From Trichobilharzia regenti (lineage: Eukaryota; Platyhelminthes; Trematoda; Strigeidida; Schistosomatidae): DNA of 64,000 nucleotides. The stretch spans positions 122,527,842-122,591,841 of the forward strand of contig OX235270.1 in the NCBI GenBank assembly GCA_944472135.2. Reading direction: 5' to 3'. Shown here piece by piece: positions 11,740 through 22,474 of the stretch. The position numbers and the translations under genes were made by a program. The notes under the pieces were generated by a model. The model was not told the DNA's origin. It worked only from the letters and a program-made list of their open reading frames with translations, and ran no database searches. How positions within the stretch are numbered: the first letter of the stretch is position 1; every line of letters begins with the position of its first letter.

Positions 11740-11880
11740 TGAAATGACTCGTCCAATAGGGTGGGATAGGGTAGAGGTCTTAAAAAGTTATACGGTTAGG
11801 TGGATAGGGAAGTTAATCAGTGAATGTTTGTTCATTAGATCAACTGTAGCTTATCAGAATACACCAAGTGATTTCAATTT
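11740..11880 (+). mobile_element. PLE C-terminal remnant in intron 2 of gene A
   Basis: It encodes WDRVEVLKSYTVRWIGKLIS, then ECLFIRSTVAYQNTPSDFN. This resembles the PLE tail at 57990-58090 (WERVKILKSNLDRWRERLIT, then ESLFIEST). The rest of intron 2 shows nothing recognisable. Confidence 0.55.
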
Positions 11881-12039
11881 TGATGTCTTTCATATTCAAA
11901 TGCAACAGAACCGAAAATGTCACAGTTGCATTTTTCTTTGTAGACTGATCGATATTTTAATAAGTCTGTTTCAACTAGCATACTTCCCATAGTGCTTTTA
12001 ATTTACCGCTAATTTTCACATTTCTTCTTCTTTTTACAG

Positions 12040-12255
12040 AAAATGTTTGTTACACTAGTGCGACCGTTTTTCATCGATTCATGGAAAGGTGCACAAACCA
12101 CGTTATACACTGTCTTATCAGACAAGTTAATATCTGGTGGCTACTATTCAAACTGCGATTTTAAAAAACCGTTGTCTATAGTTAAAAATAAAGAAGAAAG
12201 AGAATGGTTTTGGAATAGATCTTGTGAACTTTTGGGGATTGAAAGTCAAGCTTAG
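12040..12255 (+). CDS. SDR gene A, exon 3
   Basis: The acceptor TTTTTACAG precedes 12040. It encodes residues 253-323 and ends at TAG. The GAQTTLY motif and the GGYYSNC segment are typical C-terminal features of RDH-type SDRs and align with gene B exon 3, which is more diverged than exon 2. Confidence 0.9.
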   Translation, partial: KMFVTLVRPFFIDSWKGAQTTLYTVLSDKLISGGYYSNCDFKKPLSIVKNKEEREWFWNRSCELLGIESQA

Positions 12256-12462
12256 CTGAGTTTTACGCGATACAAGAGAGAGACTATTTTCAACCATATT
12301 ATCTCCTGTAAACTTCGTATTTTGTTTTAAATGGTAGCTGACATATTAAGAAAAGATATTTGATTGCTGCGTGAACAAAAGTCAAAATAAGCGTAATTCT
12401 AATTGGTAATACTGTGAATCTTACAGCTGTTAGAATTACTAGTGACCTAGATTTGAGTATGT

Positions 12463-12468
12463 AATAAA
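12463..12468 (+). terminator. Candidate poly(A) signal of gene A
   Basis: An AATAAA hexamer lies about 210 bases after the gene A stop. It is the first good hexamer seen downstream; use is inferred only. Confidence 0.4.
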
Positions 12469-12694
12469 GTATATGAATGCTTATAGTAAGCCTCAACTGT
12501 TCATATATCTTCTATTTCATACAGTGCATAACTTGATTAATTCTTGAAAAACAATTAGTACCATTCATTTGGTGTATGTTGTTTAATACTTTTATGATGT
12601 GATGTTGCTCTCGAATGTTTGGCTATGTATGACTATATGATTTTGTTTTTATTATTTATATTATTATTATCATTACTATAATGTTCTTTTACGT

Positions 12695-13330
12695 TCCCAG
12701 TGGAACATATTATTAATTATTATTATTTCCTTTAATTCCTAGAGGAACATAGGGCTTCAGCTGCGTGTCTCCATTGCTTTCGGTTTTCTGCCAACTTTTT
12801 CACTCCGCTTCAAGTCTGCCCATATACTTTCATCTCCTCTTCACATGACCTCCTACAAGTCACCCTCGCACTGACGACCAACTCGCTGCTTCCCTTTCGG
12901 TTAGCAATCGAGCGATGGTTTGTCTAGTGATGCCACTCACTTGATGGTTTCTTCAGAGTATGGCTAATCCACCTCCATTTCTTCCTGCCTACTTGTTGCA
13001 TAATCGGTTCCTGCTGGGTTGGTTCGCTCTCAGAGATCCCTGTCGCTGATCCTTTCTGGCTGGCCATCTGATCTTGAGTATTGAGCGAAGGCAGCTGTTG
13101 ATGAAGGTCTGTGGTTTGTTCGAGGTACTCTTCACAATGTGCTGGGCAAGTCTCTGATCCGTATAGTCAGTAGCACTAACTTCACATTGGAGTTGAAAAT
13201 CCGGATGTTATTTTTAATGCTGAGTGCTGTTGCCCTCCACACAGACTCGAGGGTAATGAAAGCCTGTCTTGCTTTTCCGATGCTTGCTTTGATATCCTTG
13301 TCAGTACCGTCCGCCTGTAGTTGAAACGAT
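12695..13330 (-). mobile_element. RTE-like LINE 3' end (truncated)
   Basis: The left side is an ATT-rich tail followed by the antisense end AGAGGAACATAGGGCTTCAG. The minus strand then carries the decayed C-terminal coding region of an RTE element, seen as the antisense phrase 'gcgaaggcagctgttgatgaa' region also present at 22830-22850 and 52415-52440. There are many stops. Confidence 0.65.
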
Positions 13331-13334
13331 GCTT

Positions 13335-13590
13335 AAACGAACATAGGGCTTCAAGCTAGAGGCTTGAAGTTTCCATAGCAGTGGTGATTATTTAAACAGG
13401 ATGGGGTTGGTAGCCTCGTGCCCAACCTTCCCTCTTTACCAATCTTGCTACTGGCTTAGAGAGGTAAAGGAGTACGTCAACACACATGCGTGGTTGGAAA
13501 GTATTCTGCCATTGACTGTCGTTACGTTTCGGTATTTCACTGGAAACTGGCTCACTACTGATTTCTCTCTCCCGCATTAATTCTTACATT
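13335..13590 (-). repeat. SINE-B copy, minus strand
   Basis: It has the antisense SINE-B body: ACATAGGGCTTCAAGCTAGA, GGATGGGGTTGGTAGCCTCG, CCTCTTTACCAATCTTGCTA. The tRNA-like head on the right side is eroded. It lies next to the RTE fragment that shares its tail. Confidence 0.6.
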
Positions 13591-14303
13591 ATTCTAGACT
13601 GTGTATCACTTCATTACGATGGAAATCCAACATATTCTGAAGAGAAGTGTGTCACGATATATATTATCTATAAAGCATAATTTATCCACTCATTAAAAAC
13701 TCACAACTAGTGATTTCGAACTTCAGAGAAACAATTCTAGCTGACTAATAGAGCACATTTTTATAACAAAAAAGAGATTTCATGGTAGACCTGAATATTT
13801 CACCATTAATTGTAGTTTGAAATGACTATGTGTATAGCAGTACGATTCATAAAGTCATATTAAATAGATGAATTACATAAGATTAGAAGAAAATCCTAAG
13901 CATGCACAGTGTTTTAGTGAGGATAATCACCTGAGAGAAACAAATATTCGAAAGTGAAAATACAGTCTCATTTCTAACTGGATGGATGATGTATATTTTA
14001 ATCTGCCATGTAAATGTCAACTTCAAGTGTGCGTGTGTGAGTGTGTGATAATATTCGTTTACTCATTCATTTCTGCAATTGTTTGTTGTTTGTGTGTTTG
14101 AGCCTGATGAAACGAATTGCTTTGTGAAATAAGTCATGTGTCACGGTGAAAAGACTGAGCTTATTACACGATATATGGCTATGATGACAATGTATGTGAA
14201 GAAACACAATGTTTTTTCGTACATTTGGTTCCCTTGATAAATTTCGATAAAGAAAGGAAGATGAAATTTGCAGTATTAAATGATATCATTCTATTTCACA
14301 GGC

Positions 14304-14936
14304 TCTCATCAGCTGCAGACTACCTGAAATTACAATGGTTATATAGATGACAATAACATACTTTAATGTTTGAGTGGTGGTAGAAAAGAGATACTATAAA
14401 AATGACGCATCTAAATGAAAGCATTACAATGTTTTTAGTTTAAGTTTTCATCATCAATTTATACGCTTTTGTAGTAATTATTTGTAATCGTAGTATTAGT
14501 ATTTCGAGATGACCGAATTACAAGAATCCAACCAAAACACAGGGAGGGTCGAATTCAGGAATTTGTATTCAGCGGAATTATACTGCAATTCATATAAGAA
14601 ACATATTAACAATCAACAGTAAGTATTTAAACAATACAGAGATAGAAATTGTCAATCACCACACCTTTTAAAGTTGAAAATAAGGGGAGGGGTAAGACAG
14701 AAAACAGAAAAATTGATTAACAGAACAGTGTTAGCTTGTAGGTTCACATAGCAACTCAAGAAACAAAAACGGTTACAGTTTATGAGATTAAGATTTGTTC
14801 AGTGAGTTGAGATCACTGAATTAGATGACTAATCAAAATCAAAATTCTGTTACCAAGGAAGTGAGGGGTTAATCACACTCTCTTTCTGTATGCATAAGTC
14901 TTGTTTAAGTCTTTTGATTGCGATTGCTTCGGCAAA
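14304..14936 (+). repeat. Left arm of PLE inverted repeat
   Basis: The reverse complement of 15340-15775, near-identical except for an insertion of about 197 bases at 14471-14669 that is absent from the right arm and from the third copy at 26395-26640. Confidence 0.8.
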
Positions 14937-15339
14937 TCATAGACAAATTTGTCTACCATACAAAGGAGATGCAGTGTCACAAAAGATTGACAAAAGACTG
15001 AAAGGTGAAATAAATAGAAGCTTCCCAGCAGCAAAACTCATAACAGTATACAGCACCACTCCTTCCTTAATCCACTCAAAACTGGATAAATAACCTGCTG
15101 ATGTCACCTTCAACTGCGTTTATGAATTCACATGCACTTGCGGGAGCAAGTACATTGGAAGGACAGAAAGAAGGGCTTCTATCCGGTTTTCTGAACATAT
15201 TCCCAAAAACCTGTGCCTGAAAGGAAGCAGATATTCCCAGAGTGCAATTACCAGACACATTATTGATGCCGGACATCTCGTAGAGATTTCTAAGTCCTTC
15301 AAAATATTAAATAGACAAAGGACAGCAAATTTACTACGG

Positions 15340-15775
15340 TTTGCCGAAGCAATCGCAATCAAACGACTTAAACAAGACTTATGCATACAGAAAGAGAGTG
15401 TGATTAACCCCTCACTTCCTTGGTAACAGAATTTTGATTTTGATTAGTCATCTAATTCAGTGATCTCAACTCACTGAACAAATCTTAATCTCATAAACTG
15501 TAACCGTTTTTGTTTCTTGAGTTGCTATGTGAACCTACAAGCTAACACTGTTCTGTTAATCAATTTTTTCTGTTTTCTGCCTTACCCCTCCCCCTTATTT
15601 TCAACTTTAAAAGCGTATAAATTGATGATGAAAACTTAAACTAAAAACATTGTAATGCTTTCATTTAGATGCGTCAATTTTATAGTATCTCTTTTCTACC
15701 ACCACTCGAACATTAAAGTATGTTATTATCATCTACATAACCATTGTAATTTCAGGTAGTCTGCAGCTGATGAGA
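15340..15775 (+). repeat. Right arm of PLE inverted repeat
   Basis: It contains the last PLE codons (ending NPSLPW and stop near 15424) and the 3' untranslated region. It pairs with 14304-14936. Confidence 0.8.
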
Positions 15776-16036
15776 ACAATGTTTTTTGTCTCATGAATTT
15801 GTATATCTAATCATTATGAAACAGGTGGATGACTAAACTCCACCGTGATCTAGTGGTACGCATTCATGATAAGATATGAAGGCTTTTAGAACACCAAACT
15901 ATTGTCAATACCAATTTATTTAATAGAGAATTTAATGTAATTGTTGTTTTGTCAATATGAACAGGTTGACATATGAGATTTGCATTTCGGAATATTACAA
16001 ATCAGACTCAGGAAATATTATATGTAATTCCGTGTT

Positions 16037-16260
16037 TTGGGTGACAACGCGCTTCAGGTCATTACTCGAGTGGAACCCAAAAGGGAAGCGGCGAGTGGGA
16101 TGTCAGTGCAAGGGTGACATGGAGGAGATCGTGGGAAGAGGAGTTGAAACAGTGGATGGACGGAGGTGAAAAGTACAGCACCAGAAGACAGAAGCAAGTA
16201 GAGACGTGCAGTTGAAGCCCTATGTTCCACTAGGAACCCAAGGGAATAATAATAATAAAA
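16037..16260 (+). mobile_element. 5'-truncated RTE LINE with 12-bp target duplication
   Basis: The plus strand encodes the RTE C-terminal tail LEWNPKGKRRVG and ends with GAAGCCCTATGTTCCACTAG and an (AAT)n tail. The exact direct repeat TAATTCCGTGTT at 16025-16036 and 16261-16272 brackets it. The insertion mechanism is therefore target-primed reverse transcription. Confidence 0.9.
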
Positions 16261-16544
16261 TAATTCCGTGTTGTGTTAGAAAGTGAAGTTTGTTTGCTCA
16301 TAGAATTCACTTATGCAAGGGTTGGGAGACAGTATTCCGACCTGTTTGATTCTTGAGGAAGAAGTACTTATTTTTCAGCTGTAATTTAGCTAATGGTCAT
16401 TAATTCAAAGTAGAAGGACATTCGAGTGGTTTGTGTTGGTTGTAGGGCTAAAAATAAATTTTAAATCGCCTATTCATGTAAATTCTGTTCAACTCAAATT
16501 ATGAATAACTTTAAAGTGTTTTATTGATTTCAAGGTTGATATTT

Positions 16545-16740
16545 TCACATACCGGCGTTGGGAAGAGAACCACTGAGAACCAGCCAGCAGTCGATAAATG
16601 TGTCATATTAATTTGTCACTCTTCGGCAGAGCATGTTTGTGACCCCATTAGGACTTTTAGGTTACGATGTAAGCACGTAACTATACAGCCGATGGCCCGT
16701 AAATTCTAAATTCTGCCAACTCACGATTTGTAGTGCCACA
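16545..16740 (-). repeat. Decayed hammerhead SINE, minus strand
   Basis: Antisense SINE landmarks remain: GAGAACCACTGAGAACCAGC on the left and ATGGCCCGTAAATTCTAAAT on the right. The hammerhead core is no longer readable. Confidence 0.45.
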
Positions 16741-17590
16741 TCCAGTTATTGTCTATTCTGACAACCTACTTTATGGATCGCACTCTAAGAAGTCCATCCC
16801 TTAGTGAGTATTAATCAATGAACAGCGGATTGATTTTCAAATGTTAGTTTTTAGAAATTTGAATAACTTCATCATAACCTAAAGAATGTTATTTACTTAC
16901 AATATTTTTTGAATCTAAACTTTTCTTATTTTGATAACAAATTTCAGTTTGTGTAATCAAAAGTAACAATGGAAAGTAGAAGTGCTTCCGGTAATTCGTA
17001 CAAACATAACTTTTAAACTCGATAAGCTCACCGTATGTGTGGTTGACAGTATAAAACACGTTGCCAAGTTATTCAAACCCAAAGTGAATCTATCCAAATT
17101 CTAGTTCGCTAATAATCATATTTATTTGAATAGTTTAAAAATATGTCTTATGTCGCTCACTAGTCTGTTAGAGAGGGTTTTAATATATACAAAAAAATAG
17201 ATAAACGATTGACAAGTGAGGGGAGTGAATCACTTGGTGAGTTGTGTATTATATGTTCATGCAATTAGTAAATAAATATGATGTAAAGTTCTCATTTCTA
17301 TGTGAAATTCCGTCGTTCTAGTTTCCTTTTCAAGATCTTATATGCCTGATATATGTGTAAAACTTGGGCACTGTAGTAGTAAGTTATTCCATATTAGTTT
17401 GTTTATTAGATGTATCATACAGTGAACTAGAAATATGTACTAGATGATTATTCGAACGACAGAAATGTAGAAAGCCTAACCTGACAAAGCCAGAGACAGA
17501 AGCCCTGAAACACCTTAAGAACAAAAGGATATAGTAATCGCAAAGTCAGACAAAGGAAATGCAACAGTAGTATTAGACAAATCAGACTAT

Positions 17591-17863
17591 TTGGACAAGG
17601 TGAATAATCACATAGAAACAGGACCATATGAGGAAATGAATAAATCAATAGACACAGTTCTGAATAAAGTTAAGAAATCCAGAGTGGACCTTATATGCCG
17701 AATGAAGCCGTTTCTAGGTGAGTCTAAGTGGTTCAATTTAATGCCAAAAACTAATAACCCCAGTAGAATGTATGCTGTTGTTAAAGTTCATAAGTCAGGA
17801 TACCCTATTTGCCCTACAGTTGATTTTAGAAATTCGCCTACTTATGAATTATCTGAATATTAA
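17591..17863 (+). pseudogene. PLE reverse transcriptase, fingers region
   Basis: The frame runs through the RT block MYAVVKVHKSGYPICPTVDF and stops at TAA after LSEY. The next frame (17867-18187) continues the same protein after this stop. Confidence 0.65.
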
Positions 17864-17866
17864 GCC

Positions 17867-18187
17867 ATGGTATTAAAACCCCTAAAAAGCCACTCGAAAT
17901 CTAGACTAACTAATTCTTATGAACTAAAACACAGATTAGATAATTTAAAATTAGATAATGAAGAAAAAATGGTTAGTTTTGACATTGTCAATTTATATAC
18001 ACGTATACCAATAAATATGGCTATAGAGGCAGTCAGAAACGAACTCATTTCTGACCAAGAACTCAAACTTAAGACAAAAATGTCACTTGAGGACATAATG
18101 CTGGGTGTACAGCTATGCCTGATTTCCACAGTATTTAAATTCCAAGGAAAAATACACAAACAAACCAAGGGAGTTGCCATGGGATAA
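17867..18187 (+). pseudogene. PLE reverse transcriptase, palm region
   Basis: It contains SFDIVNLYTRIP (catalytic Asp of motif A) and ends at QTKGVAMG before a stop where family members continue with SP(L/I)SP. The downstream catalytic block is degraded to YVYD. Confidence 0.65.
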
Positions 18188-18709
18188 CCAATATCCCTGA
18201 TTGTAGCAGATATATTCATTGATAGGTGGGAAAACATAGCTATTGAAACGTTCACACCCACCTCAAAAGTATGATGGAGGTATGTATATGACACATTCAC
18301 TGTACTTAGAAACACAAGATATAGATAGATTTTTCGAGCACATCAAATCGAAGGTAGAGGCAATTCAATTCACTTATGAATTGGAAAGTCAGGAAGGGGA
18401 ACTTCCAATGTTAGATTGCAACGTTAAAAGGAAAGAAGATGGGAAGTTAAACACTAGTATTTACAGAAACCCACACATTCCAACAGATATTTGGACTTCC
18501 GATCATCCCATCCCATGTCAGTAAAAATAGGATTGGTGAAATGTTTAGGTGACATGGCACAAAACGGAGTAGTACAAAGAAAAATCTAAGACCGGAAGTG
18601 ATAAACATAAAAGAGGCCTTGAAACTTAATAATTACCCTGATAAAATAGTCAAGAAATATGTAAGTAAATGTAAAAAATAAAATAAATAATTTTTTAAAA
18701 TTTTTTATA

Positions 18710-18845
18710 TTTTTGATTACAGCTTGATTCCACACTGTATTTTTGGTACAAGTATGGAATTTTCAGCGTGGATATCGGTAGCCCAAATTTTGCAGTCCGA
18801 CAGTAGATATCAGGTGTGCGTCGGCAGGGGAACGAACCTCGGATA
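18710..18845 (-). repeat. SINE-A inserted in the PLE
   Basis: Antisense SINE-A tail (GATTACAGCTTGATTCCACA and TATGGAATTTTCAGCGTGGA) ending at the B box; the A box is lost. It separates the PLE RT part from its GIY-YIG part, so it is younger than the PLE. Confidence 0.75.
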
Positions 18846-19094
18846 ATAGCGATGGTGATAATTATAATAATAATGATAACGATAATAATGATAATAATAA
18901 AAGTGATAATAGTAATAATATTAATGACGACAATAGTAATAAGGAATCTAAATTATCAACAGTAATTCCATACAAGGAAGGAACCTCGGGAACCACCTTA
19001 CACAGAATTCTCAACCAGGCAGGAATAAAAGTGGCATTCAAACCCACAAACTCCTCAATTAGAAACAAGTTTTGTCGGTGAAAGGATACTGCCT

Positions 19095-19346
19095 GTGGAG
19101 TTAATTAAAAAAAAACAATACAATTCGATTTATTTAGTACCCTGCTGTAATGATTGTCAGGCCAAATACATAGGTCAAACTAGTAGAACAGGGGCAGTCA
19201 GACTAGCAGAACATGAAAACCTAGTGAAATCTAGATTGATTGACCCAAATAAGATGAGAAATCTAGAGAACAGTTCAGCCGTCTACACTACACGCACTAC
19301 ATGCAGTTACACACAACCATACAACACGATGGATGGGATAGGATGA
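19095..19346 (+). pseudogene. PLE GIY-YIG endonuclease domain
   Basis: The frame encodes YLVPCCNDCQAKYIGQTSRT then GAVRLAEHENLVKSRLIDPN. The Cys pair just before KYIG and the conserved Arg and Glu-His are as in PLE GIY-YIG nucleases. It is frameshifted afterwards. Confidence 0.7.
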
Positions 19347-19568
19347 CAGTTTTAAAATCTAATGCAACTAACAGGGTGGAGGGAGAGATTGATAACAGAA
19401 GCTTTGTTTATCGAATCAACTGCAAATACATGTAATAGGAATGACTCAACACCTGTCCAACCGGACATCTAGAAAATTCTACTACCCCTACGACAAATAG
19501 TGGAGGACAAAGAAGACTATAAAACTGAAGTTTCGAAGTCGTGTGATTATAATCGTTGAAATGATTAT

Positions 19569-19586
19569 GAACAATAAATTTTGTTC
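19569..19586 (+). promoter_or_regulatory. Conserved hairpin at PLE 3' end with AATAAA in the loop
   Basis: GAACA pairs with TGTTC around a loop containing AATAAA. Other copies: 31040-31057 (+), 58209-58226 (+), 62485-62502 (+), 27188-27205 (-), 30228-30245 (-). Where the stem reads GAGCA its partner reads TGCTC. Confidence 0.55.
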
Positions 19587-19660
19587 GAAACTGTGTCATC
19601 CAGTAAATAATACTGTTTCATCACTGTGTGATACATCTAACAAACAGAGTAGTAAGCAAA

Positions 19661-20950
19661 AGTGGAAACTATTCGAAGCTATTTCCTCTCAGCTGTACGA
19701 CGTCTGTATTTACTTAATTCAACAAGTAATCAGATCCGTCTATGTGTATCGCTGAAATCATTTGCTGACATGATGCATACGAGTTTATCACCTTTTCTTT
19801 TCAAAAAGATTTTTAATGGACATTTAAAAGAAATTTTATATCTTCACAAAGCTTGTTGTATTATAAGCAAACTTTTTTGACATTGACATGAAGAGAATAC
19901 AGAAAGCCATCAGTGAATATGAAATTCAACATTTTAACTTATCAGAAACTGAGTGAGAAGATTTCATTGGTCTAATTTTGAATAATTATTAAAGAACTTC
20001 TTGAATCACACAGCCAAGAAGTATTGCAAACTCTTTTATTTCTGGAAGTCGTTGTGTGAGATGGCTGGAGACAGTTGCTAGGATTCTCTATATCTAGGTA
20101 TCTTATCGGTAGTCATCGGCAATATAAATCCAAAAAATTGAAAGAACTGATGAATTCATGGTGTTCCAACCAGCACCAATCAAGAAATCTGTTAAAAACG
20201 TTAGTAGGTCTCCAATCTAGAAGGTTCACCACTGCGATGGCCTCTTTTAAGTGATGTTGTATAGTGGCCACGCGTTAAATCAATTGACAGGATTCATTCA
20301 GTACCGCTAGGAACTAAACACATAACGCTGTTTACTACTCAGTAAGCAATAAATGTGTGAAGTCTGTATGCATGTATGACGAATGCTTGGGAAATAAATA
20401 TTGATATAGTGTCACTATCTCTGCCTTTAGAGAGCTTTTAGCTGCTCAGTACAATATGAAATACTGAAGGAGACCAGTTGTTAGTGGATTTCACCTCTTC
20501 TCTCTCACTAGGTGCATTATCGTTGTTATTCATATAATTTTTCAGTTGGTTACTTCAAAGATACCGATTCGTATTCAGATATGATCTGTGTTGATATTCA
20601 GTTAGTATTCAACATTGTTTGTGTAATTTTTGAATGTGTATATTTCTTTTATTGTATTACTCGTTAAGAAAACCAGAGCACTTAAGACTGACGCGAGAAC
20701 TTTATACAATAGTTGAGTGGCTTCTGATGTTAGATGTCAATCAATGGAAATGATTTCAGAGAATATCTTGTGGGTGATGTTATTGTCTTAAATAGAATTG
20801 GCAAAGATATCTTTCCGATGATTTCATTTTCAAAAGCTGTACACAATCGCATTTGAATACATAATTTCACACAAATACAGTTCTTGTTTGAGTCCACATA
20901 ATTACGAAGGTGAATAAAAGGTGACAATTATTTTCAACTAGATATGGTTT
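19661..20950. other. Intergenic DNA, nothing recognised
   Basis: AT-rich sequence between genes A and B. Only short chance frames; no element ends identified. Confidence 0.5.
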
Positions 20951-20952
20951 AC

Positions 20953-21196
20953 GATAGGCTTAGAAACAAAATTACACAGGATCAGAACGGATTACAAGTG
21001 TGTAAAAATGAGCATGGAGACAAAATTGGAATAATAATTTTAACTTGAAATGGAAGTTAGGAGGTGTGAATATAGATTACAAGAGCTTTAGAAACAAAAA
21101 ATTACACAGGATTAAGATATAATTGTAAAATAGTTATTTTAAACGAATTATAAATGTGAACAGGAAAAGCATGGAAACAAACTTAAAATAACTGTT
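20953..21196. repeat. Two diverged direct repeats of about 120 bases
   Basis: The landmarks GAAACAAAATTACACAGGAT (near 20964) and AAACAAAAAATTACACAGGA (near 21091) start similar units, each followed by an AAGCATGGA-like segment. Origin unknown. Confidence 0.5.
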
Positions 21197-21639
21197 CTTA
21201 TAACTGAAAAATGGGGTGAATCGAATAAAGACAGAGAGAGTAAGAATCACACACACAGCGAACGAAAAATAGATCAAACAAGGACGAAAGAAAAAGAAAC
21301 GGAGGCTAAGGGAACATACCGAAGTAGGTCCATGGTAGTTGTAGAGGTTGGACTAATTTCTTTTGAAGACATAGCTCCGGATTTTCGATGCATATTGCGA
21401 GGGCTTCTGCAGTACAGAGAAGTCGGAAACACACTGCTTTCGGTAGGTTTCTGTTGATTTACCTGATTGTTTCTGAGTCCGTTGTTTTCCAATCAGATAG
21501 TTCTAAAGTGAATGTCATTTTTTCCGAAATGAGTTAGTGGTGTTTGTCAAAAAATCTTGAGCTAAACATTTTCAAGTGACACACTGTTAATTTCACTCAC
21601 ATGGACTGGTTCGTTCCCATGCTTCGTGTTACATGGGCA

Positions 21640-21840
21640 GTACTGACGTAGAAACAAAGGGAAAACTGTAAAACTCAAGTTTAAAGGTTGCACAGTTGTA
21701 ATTGATATGGTTATGAACAATAAACTGCTTTTGAAATGTAATCCAGTAAATAATACTGTTTCACTGTATGATATATCCAATAAACAAATAATTATGGAAT
21801 TACATACCACTACAGTGCCGAAGTTTTACACACATATTAC
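21640..21840 (+). mobile_element. PLE family I 3'-end fragment
   Basis: It matches the terminal part of the PLE at 19500-19650 (TTATGAACAATAAA, GTAATCCAGTAAATAATACT, ATCCAATAAACAAA) and extends to the far end CAGTGCCGAAGTTTTACAC. The hairpin is decayed here. Confidence 0.6.
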
Positions 21841-22470
21841 ATATTTGGAATTAATTATTTCCTCTTATATCTCGTTGTCGTCTTACCTCCTGGTGATTTC
21901 TAGACAAATAATTCATGTAACTATCAATATGGGGCAGTTACAACACTCTGATTTCATGCAGACGTTACCTTTGGCATTCCTCCAATTCTCCTTTGTTTTA
22001 CTTTCTTATTCTTCTCAAGGCTGGTAATAAGACCGTGTTAAATTCCAGACAACCCTGAAAACTGTTGGTATGTTGAGTAGTGAACTTCTAAGCAAACTTG
22101 TGGCTGTCGGTATTGACTTATATCACATTGTAAGCATTCTTTTTATTCCCAGTTTTCCCATTGCACACCCGCAGGTCGGATACGACACAGCTAGCATGGA
22201 CTTTCCGCTTGTATGAGTAAATATAAAATATGTCAGCGATGCCAGGCTTGCACTGCATTGTATGTGAATAAAAGTGCATTAGGTAAGAAATTGTTAACTT
22301 ACTCTGAAACGGCAAATAAATGGTTCTCTTCATTCTTTCTGTCGTTATTATTATCATCACTATCCTTGTTTATTTACATTTTAATATATCATTATTGCTA
22401 TTGTTGTAAACGCCATGGATTTCTGCATTTATGTTTTCCTATTACTTTATAAATTCGAAAAACATTAGAA
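21841..22470. other. Intergenic DNA, nothing recognised
   Basis: AT-rich; no element or exon was identified. Confidence 0.4.
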
Positions 22471-22474
22471 GCAA

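Larger units (their letters stand above)
6024..12255 (+). other. SDR gene A: retinol-dehydrogenase-like reductase, three exons
   Basis: Exons 6024-6311, 10026-10493 and 12040-12255 splice in phase 0 with GT-AG ends to a 323-residue protein, a normal length for the RDH11-14 branch of the SDRs. Motifs: TGSSAGIG cofactor loop (26-33), R52 after the second strand (NADP preference), NNAG (129-132), VSS (178-180), YNQSK catalytic pair Y206/K210, HPG (235-237). A reduction of retinal or another carbonyl with NADPH is inferred from the family. There is no strong N-terminal membrane anchor, only a short Cys-containing leader. Between residues 74 and 97 there is an extra stretch not usual in the family, spanning the exon 1/2 junction. 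Gene B is the closest relative. The introns (3714 and 1546 bp) hold transposon debris. Confidence 0.9.
14210..15790 (+). mobile_element. PLE family II fragment flanked by a long inverted repeat
   Basis: The centre (about 14950-15420) encodes on the plus strand INRSFPAAKLITVYSTTPS, an in-frame stop, then VYEFTCTCGSKYIGRTERR, ASIRFSEH, and the C-terminal AIAIKRLKQDLCIQKESVIN: a GIY-YIG endonuclease with the invariant YIG. The end of the coding region and the 3' UTR (15340-15775) are repeated upside down at 14304-14936, so the antisense copy forms the left end. The coding part upstream of GIY-YIG is missing. Confidence 0.75.
17340..19660 (+). mobile_element. PLE family I, near full coding length, decayed
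   Basis: From about 17520 the plus strand encodes IVIAKSDKGNATVVLDKSDY, PSRMYAVVKVHKSGYPI, MVSFDIVNLYTRIPINM and KGVAMG (RT blocks). WRYVYD occurs in place of YVDD. After a SINE insertion (18710-18845) come IPYKEGTSGTTLHRILNQ and the endonuclease core YIGQTSRTGAVRLAEH (about 19168). In-frame stops and at least one frameshift make it non-functional. The 3' end carries the conserved hairpin (19569-19586). A short piece of the same 3' end lies inverted at its left border (about 17365-17420). Confidence 0.8.

Noticed and set aside
14296..14330. Hammerhead core CTGATGA...GAAA on the minus strand of the PLE II end
   Set aside because: The eight bases between the two motifs cannot form stem II, so the match is coincidental.
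18862..19068. Leu/Ser-rich membrane-like frame (minus strand)
   Set aside because: Antisense of the PLE linker and of an ATA/ATG-rich microsatellite-like tract; the same frame recurs at 30744-30995.
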